A stretch of 64,000 bases of DNA from positions 3,348,001 to 3,412,000 of the forward strand of contig NZ_CP045245.1 of assembly GCF_009720485.1 (NCBI RefSeq), read 5' to 3'. The DNA comes from Cellulomonas sp. JZ18 (lineage in GTDB: Bacteria > Actinomycetota > Actinomycetes > Actinomycetales > Cellulomonadaceae). A program made the translations under genes and the position numbers. The notes below the pieces were generated by a model that saw nothing but the letters and a program-made list of their open reading frames with translations, was not told the DNA's origin and did not search any database. Below are positions 38,682-46,833 of this stretch, in pieces (within the stretch, counting starts at the first letter, position 1; every line of letters begins with the position of its first letter).

Positions 38682-39541
38682 CAGCCGGCCCCGGTGTAGG
38701 AGCCGACGAGCGAGGTGACCACGAGGCCCCACCCGTCGACGAGGACGAAGAGCAGGAGCTTGAACGGCAGCGACACCATGACGGGCGGGAGCATCATCAT
38801 GCCCATCGACATCAGCGCCGCGGAGACGACGAGGTCGATGACGAGGAACGGCACGAAGATGACGAAGCCCATGATGAACGCGGCGCGCAGCTCCGAGAGC
38901 AGGAACGCCGGCGCGAGCACCTGGAAGGTGACGTCCTGCGGGGTCGCGGGGTTGGGCGCGTCGGCCGCGCGGGTGAGCAGCGCGATGTCCTCCTCGCGCG
39001 TGTGCGCGAGCATGAACTCGCGCAGCGGGGCCCAGCCCGCGTCGACCGCCTGCGTGAAGGTCAGCTGGCCGTCGAGGTAGGGCTGCACGCCGGCGTCGTT
39101 GACCCCGGCCAGGACCGGCGCCATGACGAACAGCGAGAGGAACAGCGCGAGCCCGGCGAGCACCTGGTTGGGCGGCACGCCCTGCAGGCCGAGCGCGTTC
39201 CGCGTCAGCGACAGGACGACGAGGATCTTCGTGAAGCTCGTCGTGAGCAGCAGCAGCGACGGCGCGACCGACAGCAGCGTGATGCCGAGCAGGACGACGA
39301 TCGAGCTGCTCGGGGTGCCGTTGATGCCGTTGATCCCGACCGTCACGGAGTCGCCGAGGCCGGGGGCGGCCGGGGCGGCCGGGGCGGCGGGGGCCGCAGG
39401 GCCCGCGGGCGGGGTCGGGCCGACCGCGGCCTGCGCGCCGCCCGCCCCGGCGACGCCGAGGAGCGCGAGCAGGAGGAGGGTGAGCAGGACGAGCGCGGCG
39501 CGGCGTCCGGCCGGCCGCCCCACCGGTGCGGCCGTCGTCAT
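38681..39541 (-). CDS. fliP: Flagellar export gate protein FliP
   Basis: A 286-residue protein with an N-terminal signal-like helix (AALVLLTLLLLALLGVAGA) and an Ala/Pro-rich spacer. The conserved FliP core includes SFTKILVVLSLTRNALGLQG, PPNQVLAGLALFLSLFVMAP and the C-terminal MMLPPVMVSLPFKLLLFVL. ATG 39541 overlaps the fliO stop. Confidence 0.95.
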   Translation of the reverse strand: MTTAAPVGRPAGRRAALVLLTLLLLALLGVAGAGGAQAAVGPTPPAGPAAPAAPAAPAAPGLGDSVTVGINGINGTPSSSIVVLLGITLLSVAPSLLLLTTSFTKILVVLSLTRNALGLQGVPPNQVLAGLALFLSLFVMAPVLAGVNDAGVQPYLDGQLTFTQAVDAGWAPLREFMLAHTREEDIALLTRAADAPNPATPQDVTFQVLAPAFLLSELRAAFIMGFVIFVPFLVIDLVVSAALMSMGMMMLPPVMVSLPFKLLLFVLVDGWGLVVTSLVGSYTGAG

Positions 39542-39957
39542 CTGCGCACCGTGCGGTCCTGCAGGGCGCGCACCGTCGCGCGCCACGTGGCCGGGGACAG
39601 CACCGAGCCCGCGAGCCCGCCCGTCGGGAGCTGCGCGCCGGGCAGCGCGTCGGCGCGGGGCGCCGGGCGCGGCGCCGGCACGGCCGGCGCGGGCTGCTCG
39701 TGCACGGGGCCGAGCTCGGTGAGCATCGTGACCTGCTGCTCGCCGAAGCCGACGAGGAGGCGGCGGCTGCCCACGGCGACCACCGCGACGCCGGCGCTGC
39801 GGCCCAGCGCCTGCCGGTCCACCACCCGCACGTGCGGCTCGCGGTCGTCGGCGGGCGTGCGCCCGGCGCCGCCGAACCGCCGGGCCAGGTACCAGATCAG
39901 GCCCGCGACGACCGCGAGCGAGACCAGGACGCGCCCGACGACCAGCAGCTCGTCCAT
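39538..39957 (-). CDS. fliO: Flagellar biosynthesis protein FliO
   Basis: A 139-residue protein with one N-terminal membrane helix (VLVSLAVVAGLIWYLARRF) and the short cytoplasmic FliO domain (VRVVDRQALGRSAGVAVVAV, RRLLVGFGEQQVTML). It helps assemble FliP. Overlaps fliN and fliP by 1 and 4 bases. Confidence 0.88.
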   Translation of the reverse strand: MDELLVVGRVLVSLAVVAGLIWYLARRFGGAGRTPADDREPHVRVVDRQALGRSAGVAVVAVGSRRLLVGFGEQQVTMLTELGPVHEQPAPAVPAPRPAPRADALPGAQLPTGGLAGSVLSPATWRATVRALQDRTVRR

Positions 39958-40658
39958 CAGCCGACCGAGTCCGACCCGGCGACGATCTCGGTGACGCGCA
40001 CGCCGTAGTCCTCGTCGACGACGACGACCTCGCCGCGCGCGATGAGACGCCCGTTGACGACGATGTCGGCGGGGCTGCCCGCGGTGCGGTCCAGCTCGAG
40101 CACCGCGCCGGGCGTGAGGTCGAGGACCTGCTTGAGCGGCAGCTTGGTGCGGCCGATCTCGGCGGTCAGCGTCATCTCGACGTCGTAGAGCACGCGCAGG
40201 TGCGCGCCGCGCTGCGTCGGGACGGCCGTCCGGGCCGCCGGCTCCTCCGCACGCACCCGCACGGCGCACCAGGCGAGCGTCGCGCCGTCGGCCTGCAGCG
40301 CGAAGACCTGGGCGTCGGCGGCGAGCGCCTCGCCGGCCGTCGTCGCGCGGGCCGCGCCGAGGACGCCGTCGCCGAGCTCGGCGGCGGCCGCCGCGAGCGC
40401 GGGCCGCAGCGCCTCGGCCGGGTCGAGCGGCGCGCCGGCGACGGCACCGTCCGCGAGGGCCTGGACGACGGCCGGGCCGAGCACGACGACGAGGTCGCCG
40501 CCGCGGGGGCCGACGACGCCCGCGGCGACCGCCGGGGAGTCGGCGGGCGGTGCGTCGGCGGCCGGCACGGCCGTCAGCGGGGCGGCGGCCGGCACGAGCG
40601 TGGCGGCCGCGGCGGCGGCGCGTGCGGCCGCTGCGGCGACGGTGGCGGTGGGGTTCAT
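39957..40658 (-). CDS. fliN: Flagellar motor switch protein FliN
   Basis: A 233-residue protein. The last ~80 residues are the SpoA/FliN domain (LYDVEMTLTAEIGRTKLPLK, LDRTAGSPADIVVNGRLIAR, VRVTEIV). The first ~150 form an Ala-rich, CheC-like extension, as in the long FliY/FliN proteins of Gram-positives, but I see no E-x-x-N phosphatase helix. Part of the C-ring with FliM and FliG. Confidence 0.92.
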   Translation of the reverse strand: MNPTATVAAAAARAAAAAATLVPAAAPLTAVPAADAPPADSPAVAAGVVGPRGGDLVVVLGPAVVQALADGAVAGAPLDPAEALRPALAAAAAELGDGVLGAARATTAGEALAADAQVFALQADGATLAWCAVRVRAEEPAARTAVPTQRGAHLRVLYDVEMTLTAEIGRTKLPLKQVLDLTPGAVLELDRTAGSPADIVVNGRLIARGEVVVVDEDYGVRVTEIVAGSDSVG

Positions 40659-41605
40659 GCGCGGTTCTCCTCGACGCTGACGACCTGGCAGGCGAGCCGG
40701 GCCCCGTGGCTGCCGACGGCGGCGTGCGCGAGCACGACGTCCTCGACGACGACCTCGAGCGGGCTGCTCGCGGGGTGGGACAGGGGGAGCACGTCGCCGA
40801 CGGCGAGGCCGACGACGTCGCGCGGGTGGACGGTGCGCGGCGTGCAGCGGACCACGACGTCCACGGGCACCTCGAGCGTCGCGCGCTCGAGGTCGGCGCG
40901 GGCGGTGCGGGCGGCCGCGGCGACGGCGTCGTCGCCGGCGGGCCCCTGGTCGGGCGCGCGCAGCGCGTTCATCAGCGGGTCGGCCGGGAGCATCAGCGTC
41001 GCGGTGTCCACGCGCTCGCCCACGCGCAGGCCGAACGTCGCGACCAGCACCGCGTCCGACGCGGCGACGGCCTGCACGAACTGCGGGTTGTACTGCACCG
41101 AGCGCACCGACAGGGCCAGCGGGGCGATGGCCGCGAACGCGTAGCCGAGGTCGCCCAGCGCGTGGTCGAGGACCTCGCGCACGACCGTCGTCTCGATCTC
41201 GGTGAGCTCGCGGCCCTCGCGGTCGTCGCCGCGGCCCGTGCCGCCGAACAGGTAGTCGACCCAGACGAGGGTGCCGGCCACGGGCAGCTGCAGCAGCGCG
41301 GTGCCGCGGGGCGTCTCGACGGTGCACAGGAACAGGCCCGTCGGGGTGGGCAGACCGCCGACGTACTCGTCGTACGGCATGAGCGCGAGGTCCTCGAACG
41401 TGACCTGGGACAGGGCGCGCAGCCGGGCGGTCAGCTGGGTGCCCCACAGGCGGGCGAACCGCTGGAACGCCATCTCGAGGTGGCGCGCGTGCTCGCGCGA
41501 GAGCGTGAGGGGGCGGCGGAAGTCGTACGGCACCGGGTCGGTCGTGCGCGACCGCCGGCGCGCGGGCACGACGGCGCGCGCGGGTGTGGTCGGGGCGGCT
41601 GTCAC
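40655..41605 (-). CDS. fliM: Flagellar motor switch protein FliM
   Basis: A 316-residue C-ring protein, the likely CheY-P target. The middle domain shows PYDFRRPLTLSREHARHLEM and the GG-containing LFGGTGRG. The C-terminal SpoA domain covers about the last 80 residues. GTG 41605 is preferred to the longer GTG 41626 because the latter lies inside a FliA-type promoter. With this start, transcription would begin at or next to the start codon, so the mRNA is probably leaderless. A typical EIDALLS CheY-binding peptide is not seen at the N terminus. Confidence 0.92.
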   Translation of the reverse strand: MTAAPTTPARAVVPARRRSRTTDPVPYDFRRPLTLSREHARHLEMAFQRFARLWGTQLTARLRALSQVTFEDLALMPYDEYVGGLPTPTGLFLCTVETPRGTALLQLPVAGTLVWVDYLFGGTGRGDDREGRELTEIETTVVREVLDHALGDLGYAFAAIAPLALSVRSVQYNPQFVQAVAASDAVLVATFGLRVGERVDTATLMLPADPLMNALRAPDQGPAGDDAVAAAARTARADLERATLEVPVDVVVRCTPRTVHPRDVVGLAVGDVLPLSHPASSPLEVVVEDVVLAHAAVGSHGARLACQVVSVEENRA

Positions 41606-41612
41606 GACTGGC

Positions 41613-41639
41613 CCATCGACCGCCACCGGGTCGATGTGA
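41613..41639 (-). promoter_or_regulatory. FliA-type promoter of fliM-flhA
   Basis: Minus strand: TCAC (41639-41636), 15 bases, GTCGATGG (41620-41613). The -10 ends eight bases before GTG 41605. The remaining bases of the 150-base gap to fliL show nothing else. Confidence 0.55.
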
Positions 41640-41755
41640 GCGGTCCCGCGCGGGTGAATCTCCCCCGACCCGTCCTGGGTGCGGTCGCGCGGCCGACGCG
41701 GGGCGGCGGCGCAGGGAGCGACGGGGGCGCCGTCCGTGGCGCCCGGCAGGTCACG

Positions 41756-42280
41756 TCACTGCGTGACGTAGCTCGTCAGGTAGACGTCCATCACCTCGCC
41801 CTCGTACACCTCGGCCAGGGTGGCGGCGAGCTGGGCCTTCAGCGCGTCGCGGGTCGCGGGGTCCTGCACCTCGGCGACGGTGCGCCCGGAGTACAGGGCG
41901 ATCGCCGCGTCGACGGCACGGGACGGGTCGGGGGCGCCGTGGGCGTCGGCGGTCAGCTGCAGGCCGAGGCCGATGCGCAGGTAGTGGCCGTCCGCGAGGT
42001 TGAGGCTCACGGGCTCGACCTGCACGACCTCGCCCGGCTCGGGCGCCGGCTCGGGCGCGTGCGCGGCCTCGCCGCCCTGCGGGCGCAGGAACAGGAACCA
42101 CGCCGCGGCCGCGACGACCAGCAGCACGACGACGCCGCCGAGCACCAGCAGCAGGCGCCGGCGCTTCCCGGACGGCTTCGGCTCCTCCACGGGCGGCGGC
42201 GGCGCGGACGCGCCGATGGGCCGCTGCGGGCGGGCACCGATCTTCTGCGAGGACACGACTCGCTGCTCGACGGGCGACAT
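41756..42280 (-). CDS. fliL: Flagellar basal body-associated protein FliL
   Basis: A 174-residue single-pass membrane protein. A basic, Pro-rich cytoplasmic head precedes the membrane helix (LLLVLGGVVVLLVVAAAAWFL) and a periplasmic-type domain. The domain carries NLADGHYLRIGLGLQL and the family's C-terminal VMDVYLTSYVTQ. It supports the stator around the motor. GGGAGGAG precedes the ATG; the gene is 45 bases after motB. Confidence 0.92.
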   Translation of the reverse strand: MSPVEQRVVSSQKIGARPQRPIGASAPPPPVEEPKPSGKRRRLLLVLGGVVVLLVVAAAAWFLFLRPQGGEAAHAPEPAPEPGEVVQVEPVSLNLADGHYLRIGLGLQLTADAHGAPDPSRAVDAAIALYSGRTVAEVQDPATRDALKAQLAATLAEVYEGEVMDVYLTSYVTQ

Positions 42281-42325
42281 GTCACTCCTCCCCCGGGGTC
42301 GGGCCGGTCACGGTCGGGTGCTGCG

Positions 42326-43225
42326 TCACGGTGCGCCCACCGCCGGCAGCAGGGCGCGGACCGTCTCGGGCGCGCCGGACAGCACGACGAGGTCCACGCG
42401 GCGGTTCGCCGCGAGCGCGGCGTCGTCCATGCCCGCCACGAGCGGGCGCGCGTCACCGAAGCCGACGGCCTCGATGCGCGTGGGCGGCATGCCGTCCGCC
42501 TCGACGAGGTGGCGCAGCACCTGCGTCGCACGGTCGGCGGACAGCTCCCAGTTCGTCGCGTAGCGACCCCCGACGGGCAGCACGTTGGCGTGCCCCTCGA
42601 CGCGCACGGCCTCCTGGATCGCGACGAGCGTGGGCCCGGCGGCGTCCAGGACGGCCCGCGCGGTCGGCGTGAGCTGCGCGGACGCGGGGGCGAAGAACAC
42701 GTCGTCGGCGACGAGGCCGAGCACGAGCCCGCGCTCGTCGACGCGCATCTGCACGACGCCGTCCAGGCCCTGGCCGGCGAGCGCGCCGCGGATGTGCGCG
42801 GCGATCTCCTGCAGGTGCGCCGCCTCCGCCTGCGCGGCCGCGAGCACCGCGGGATCGACGGACGGCTGCGCCGCCGTCGGCTGCGACGCCTGGTCGCCGA
42901 GGCCCGCGTCGGCGTCGACGATGCCGGCCGTGCTCGACGCGTCGGCCTGCTGCGTGCCCGTCGCGCTCAGCCCGTCCAGCACGCCGTCGCTGCCCGTGAG
43001 CACCGACTCCTGCGTGCTGTGGTCGCCGAAGCCCGCCGCGAGCGACGCGCGCAGCGCGATGTACTTCTGCTGGTCGACCTGGCTGATGGCGAACAGCACG
43101 ATGAACAGCGCCATGAGCACGGTGATCATGTCCGAGTAGGAGACCAGCCAGCGCTCGTGGTTGACGTGCTCCTCCTCGTGCCCGCCTCGGCGGGCCGGGC
43201 GGTGGACGCGGGTGGCGGCGCTCAT
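42326..43225 (-). CDS. motB: Flagellar stator protein MotB
   Basis: A 299-residue protein. The N-terminal membrane helix has the proton-carrying Asp in WLVSYSDMITVLMALFIVLF. A plug/linker of about 100 residues follows, then an OmpA-like peptidoglycan-binding domain (VEGHANVLP, NWELSADRATQVLRHLV). Its start overlaps the motA stop by 4 bases. Confidence 0.95.
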   Translation of the reverse strand: MSAATRVHRPARRGGHEEEHVNHERWLVSYSDMITVLMALFIVLFAISQVDQQKYIALRASLAAGFGDHSTQESVLTGSDGVLDGLSATGTQQADASSTAGIVDADAGLGDQASQPTAAQPSVDPAVLAAAQAEAAHLQEIAAHIRGALAGQGLDGVVQMRVDERGLVLGLVADDVFFAPASAQLTPTARAVLDAAGPTLVAIQEAVRVEGHANVLPVGGRYATNWELSADRATQVLRHLVEADGMPPTRIEAVGFGDARPLVAGMDDAALAANRRVDLVVLSGAPETVRALLPAVGAP

Positions 43226-44013
43226 GCGGCCGCCTTGTCCTTGTCCTTCTCCTTGCCCTTGCGGCCCGGCTGCTCGGGCACGAGCGAGCGCAGCCGCTGC
43301 CCCACCAGGCGCGGGTTCGCGCCGGCCTGCACCGCCAGGAGGCCCTCGAGGGTGACCTCCATCTGCTGGCACTCGAGGTCGGAGATGCGGCGGATGCGGG
43401 TGCCCAGCGGCAGCCACACGACGTTCGCGGAGAGGATGCCCCACAGCGTCGCGACGAACGCGGCGGCGATCGAGTGGCCCAGCCCCGCGGGGTCGGACAG
43501 GTTCTCGAGCACGTGCACCAGGCTGATGACGGTGCCGATGATGCCGACGGTGGGTGCGTAGCCGCCCATGTCCTGGAAGTACTTCGCGTGCATGCGGTCG
43601 GTCGCGCGCTTGCTCGCGATGCGGTCCTCGAGCATGAGGCGCAGGTCCTCGGGGTCGGTGCCGTCGATCGCCGAGCGCAGGCCCTCGCGCAGGAACGGGT
43701 CCTCGATGTCGCGCGCGGCGTCCTCGAGCGCCAGCAGGCCCTCGCGGCGCGCACGCTCGGCGAGCCCGACGACGACGTCGACCGTCGCGTCCGGCTGCGG
43801 CGCGCGGCTGCGCAGCGCACGGGGCACGGCCGCGAAGGCGCCGAGCGCGTCCTTCACGGTGTGCCCGGCGAGCCCGACCCCCAGCGTGCCCACCCAGACG
43901 AGCAGCAGCGGCGCGGGCAGGAAGATCGACGTCGGGTCGGCACCCTCGAGCACCATCGCGCCGAAGATGGCGGCGAAGGCGACGACGAGGCCGACGAGGC
44001 CGGCGGGGTCCAT
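43222..44013 (-). CDS. motA: Flagellar stator protein MotA
   Basis: A 263-residue four-helix membrane protein. It has the family segments MGGYAPTVGIIGTVISLVHV and HSIAAAFVATLWGILSANVV. The cytoplasmic loop has the charged residues that touch FliG (EDRIASKRATDRMHAKY). The Lys/Asp-rich C terminus (GKEKDKDKAAA) is unusual. With MotB it forms a proton-driven stator by family. Confidence 0.95.
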   Translation of the reverse strand: MDPAGLVGLVVAFAAIFGAMVLEGADPTSIFLPAPLLLVWVGTLGVGLAGHTVKDALGAFAAVPRALRSRAPQPDATVDVVVGLAERARREGLLALEDAARDIEDPFLREGLRSAIDGTDPEDLRLMLEDRIASKRATDRMHAKYFQDMGGYAPTVGIIGTVISLVHVLENLSDPAGLGHSIAAAFVATLWGILSANVVWLPLGTRIRRISDLECQQMEVTLEGLLAVQAGANPRLVGQRLRSLVPEQPGRKGKEKDKDKAAA

Positions 44014-44309
44014 CAGCGCCTCCTCGGTCGGAGCGGCACGGGCGGGGGCACGCGGTGGTCGTCCTCGGGGGCGTCGGACGGGTCCGGGACGGCGCCGAGC
44101 GGCCCGCGCGCCTCGAGCTCGCGCGAGCGGGCCAGCAGCGAGGCGCGGTGCTCGTGGACGAGGGCGATGACCTCCTCGAGCGACTCGCGCACGATGAGCT
44201 TCGTCCCGTCGACGAGCGTGAGGATGGTGTCCGGGGCGCACTCGACGCGCTGGATGAGGTCGGGGTTGACCCCGAACTGCGCTCCGGTCAGGCGCGTCAC
44301 GACGATCAC
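44013..44309 (-). CDS. flbD: FlbD/SwrD-family flagellar protein
   Basis: A 98-residue protein. Residues 1-52 match the FlbD family (MIVVTRLTGAQFGVNPDLIQ, then LVDGTKLIVRESLEEVI). A Pro/Arg-rich tail follows. In Bacillus the homologue SwrD raises motor power, in keeping with its place directly before motA. First gene of the stator operon. Confidence 0.9.
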   Translation of the reverse strand: MIVVTRLTGAQFGVNPDLIQRVECAPDTILTLVDGTKLIVRESLEEVIALVHEHRASLLARSRELEARGPLGAVPDPSDAPEDDHRVPPPVPLRPRRR

Positions 44310-44394
44310 GGTGCATCCCGTCCCTGGTCACCAAGCTGCTGCGGACGCCGTGGCGGCCGCCGGCCGACCCGTCCGTGGGTCGTCACCGCCCCTC

Positions 44395-44421
44395 CCATCG
44401 GCCGGTCACAGCCCGGTGTGA
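44395..44421 (-). promoter_or_regulatory. FliA-type promoter of flbD-motAB-fliL
   Basis: Minus strand: TCAC (44421-44418), 15 bases, GCCGATGG (44402-44395). About 80 bases of leader precede flbD. It lies in the 139-base gap after the M15 peptidase gene. Confidence 0.65.
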
Positions 44422-44448
44422 GGACTCCGGGCCCGGCTGCACGCACCG

Positions 44449-45159
44449 CTATGTCTGGTAGGCCCAGTGCCACGGCTCGCGCGGGGTGTCCTCGGCGAAG
44501 CCGAACCGGCCCGCGTTGGCGCGCATCCACGTCAGCGCGCGGTCGTCGAGCCGCAGGTCGGCGGCCAGCCCCCAGCCGTGGTCGGAGGTGCCCGGCGTGG
44601 CGGCGAGACCGCCCTGCGAGTACAGGCCCTTGCGGCGCACGAGGTCCACCTGCGTCTCGTAGGTGCGGTACGTGTCCGTGATGCCGATGGTCACGCCGTC
44701 CCGCGCGGCCGCGTCGATCATCGACGTCAGGGCCTGCGCCGCCGGTGCGAACAGGCGGTGCCCGCCCGTGCCGACCGGGCTGAGCGCCGCCTCCGGCACG
44801 CGCCCGTTCTGGTACCCGGCCAGCGCGGCCGGCAGCGCGTCGCCGTTGATGCGACGCACCGACGACGGCGTGAGGTCGGGACCGGCGGGGACGGGGACGG
44901 CCGGTGCGGCCGCGGGCACGGACGACACCGCGCCCGTCGCGCCCGTCCCGGTCGTCAGCGTGCCGAGCACCGGGCCCAGCCCGCCCACGGCCGGACCACC
45001 CAGCACACCGCCCGCCGCGCCGACCTCGGCCGCGAGCACCGCGGCGAAGCCCGACGCCCCGCCGGCCGCCGAGGAGCGCGGCAGCGCGCGCCCCTCGACG
45101 ACCTGACGGATCTCGGCGACCCGCGCGGCGAGCGCGGTGACGCCCTCGACGGGGCTCAC
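44449..45159 (-). CDS. M15 (VanY/DacB-type) peptidase in the flagellar operon
   Basis: A 236-residue protein. The first ~110 residues are low-complexity Ala/Gly, without a clear signal peptide. The C-terminal zinc peptidase domain carries the VanY motifs TDTYRTYETQVDL, SDHGWGLAADLRL (His and Asp ligands) and EPWHWAYQT. M15 enzymes trim peptidoglycan stem peptides. It overlaps flgE by 4 bases and no FlgJ muramidase is present. I infer it opens the wall for the rod, exported by the flagellar apparatus itself. Confidence 0.82.
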   Translation of the reverse strand: MSPVEGVTALAARVAEIRQVVEGRALPRSSAAGGASGFAAVLAAEVGAAGGVLGGPAVGGLGPVLGTLTTGTGATGAVSSVPAAAPAVPVPAGPDLTPSSVRRINGDALPAALAGYQNGRVPEAALSPVGTGGHRLFAPAAQALTSMIDAAARDGVTIGITDTYRTYETQVDLVRRKGLYSQGGLAATPGTSDHGWGLAADLRLDDRALTWMRANAGRFGFAEDTPREPWHWAYQT

Positions 45160-46334
45160 CGCTTGAGGTTGACGAGCTCCTGCAGCAGCTCGTCCGACGT
45201 CGTGATGACGCGCGAGTTCGCCTGGAACCCGCGCTGGGCGACGATCAGGCTGGTGAACTCGCTCGACAGGTCGACGTTCGACATCTCGAGCGCACCGCCG
45301 GCCAGCGTGCCGCGCCCGCCCTGGCCCGCGGCGCCGAGCTGCGGCTGGCCCGAGTTGACGGTCGTGCGGAACAGCGAGCCGCCCGCCTTCTCCAGGCCCG
45401 CCGGGTTCGTGAACGAGCCGATCGCGATGCGGCCGAGCACCTGCTTGAGCGAGTTCGAGAACGACCCGACGATCGTGCCGTCCGGGTTGAGCGCGAACGA
45501 CTGCAGCACGCCCGCGGCCTGCCCGTCCTGCTCGCGCGCCCGCACGTTCTCCAGCCCGGCGAAGGAGGTGATCGTCGAGATGTCCACGGCCACCGCGCCG
45601 ACGGTCAGCTCCGTCGGCGACGTCAGGGCGCCCGAGGCGTCGAACACCAGCGCCTGGGCCGGGACCGTCGTCGTGCCGTCGGTCGCCGCGACCGACCAGC
45701 CGGTCGCGTCCTTGGTGAACGTGAGCTCGAGCTCGCGCTCCACGCCCGTGGCGTCGTACACGGTGATGGCACGCGTCAGGCTCGTGCCCACGGCCGCCGA
45801 CGCGTCGAGGTTGCCGGTGTAGTCCGCGCTCGTCGACGCCACCGCGGGCATCACCGCGCCGGCCGGGACGGACAGGTCGACCACCGGGCCGTTCGTGTCG
45901 ACGACGCCGTTCACGGCCGCCCACCCCTGCACCAGCGCGCCCTCGCCGGGGAGCACCATCTGACCGGTCGCGTCGAAGTCGAAGGAGCCGGCGCGCGTGT
46001 AGTACGTCTCGGCCCCCTTGCGGACCACGAAGAAGCCGTCGCCCTGGATCATCATGTCCGTGCTGCGGCCCGTGAGCTGCGAGGCACCCTGGGTGAAGCT
46101 CGTCGTGATGCCTGCGACGCGCACGCCGAGGCCGACCTGCGCCGGGTTGGTGCCGCCGACGCCGTCCTGGGCGCCGCCGGCGTTCTGCACGACCTGGCTC
46201 AGGGTGTCCTGGAACTGGATCTGCGAGGACTTGAAGCCCGTCGTGTTGACGTTCGCGATGTTGTTGCCCGTGACGTCGAGCATGGTCTGGTGGCTGCGCA
46301 GACCGCTGATGCCGGAGAAGAGCGAGCGGAGCAT
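45156..46334 (-). CDS. flgE: Flagellar hook protein FlgE
   Basis: A 392-residue hook protein. It has an N-terminal Flg_bb_rod signature (SGLRSHQTMLDVTGNNIANV, NTTGFK), a FlgE D2-like middle (AITVYDATGVERELELTF) and a C-terminal coiled coil (SRVITTSDELLQELVNLKR). No separate flgF or flgG gene is present. Confidence 0.95.
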   Translation of the reverse strand: MLRSLFSGISGLRSHQTMLDVTGNNIANVNTTGFKSSQIQFQDTLSQVVQNAGGAQDGVGGTNPAQVGLGVRVAGITTSFTQGASQLTGRSTDMMIQGDGFFVVRKGAETYYTRAGSFDFDATGQMVLPGEGALVQGWAAVNGVVDTNGPVVDLSVPAGAVMPAVASTSADYTGNLDASAAVGTSLTRAITVYDATGVERELELTFTKDATGWSVAATDGTTTVPAQALVFDASGALTSPTELTVGAVAVDISTITSFAGLENVRAREQDGQAAGVLQSFALNPDGTIVGSFSNSLKQVLGRIAIGSFTNPAGLEKAGGSLFRTTVNSGQPQLGAAGQGGRGTLAGGALEMSNVDLSSEFTSLIVAQRGFQANSRVITTSDELLQELVNLKR

Positions 46335-46360
46335 GGTCGGTTCCCTTCGGGTGGTCCGCG

Positions 46361-46822
46361 TCAGGCGGAGGTCGTGGGTGCGGCGGGCGCGGCGGCGGGG
46401 GCCGCGGCCGTGACGGCGGCGACGGCGTCGAGGGGGACGTCGACGTCCCCGACGCGCACCGTCGGCACGGTCCCGGCGTAGGACACGGACGCGACCCGGC
46501 CGGACCGGGTCGTGCCGTCGGCGTCGGTCCACGTGACGTCGTGGCCGACGAGGCCCGCCGCGGACTGGCGCATCTGCAGCGCGAACGCCTCGCGCTGGGT
46601 GTCGGAGAGCTCGACGAGCCGCTCCATCGTGGTGAGCTGGGTGGTCTGGGCCATGAGCGCCGAGGCGTCCATGGGGCTGCTGGGGTCCTGGTAGCGCAGC
46701 TGCGTGACGAGCAGCTCGAGGAACGCCTGCTTGTCCAGCTCGCCGTTGGACGCGGCGGACGCGCCGGTGCCCGACGGGTCCGGCGTGCGGGGGCCGGTCA
46801 GGTAGGAGACGTCGATGCTCAT
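46361..46822 (-). CDS. flgD: Flagellar hook-capping scaffold FlgD
   Basis: A 153-residue protein. The conserved N-terminal half (KQAFLELLVTQLRYQDPSSP, ALMAQTTQLTTMERLVEL) is followed by a short FLG2-like strand region and an Ala/Pro tail. It is shorter than enterobacterial FlgD (about 230). It caps the growing hook. Confidence 0.93.
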   Translation of the reverse strand: MSIDVSYLTGPRTPDPSGTGASAASNGELDKQAFLELLVTQLRYQDPSSPMDASALMAQTTQLTTMERLVELSDTQREAFALQMRQSAAGLVGHDVTWTDADGTTRSGRVASVSYAGTVPTVRVGDVDVPLDAVAAVTAAAPAAAPAAPTTSA

Positions 46823-46833
46823 GCGGGCTCCGG

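Noticed and set aside
41606..41626. Longer fliM start at GTG 41626.
   Set aside because: It would place the start codon between the -35 and -10 of a promoter that matches seven others, and it has no ribosome binding site.
44406..44421. TCACA-N6-TGTGA near the flbD promoter as a CRP site.
   Set aside because: The half-sites are in the reverse arrangement (TCACA first) to the CRP/GlxR consensus; the symmetry overlaps the -35 and is probably coincidental.
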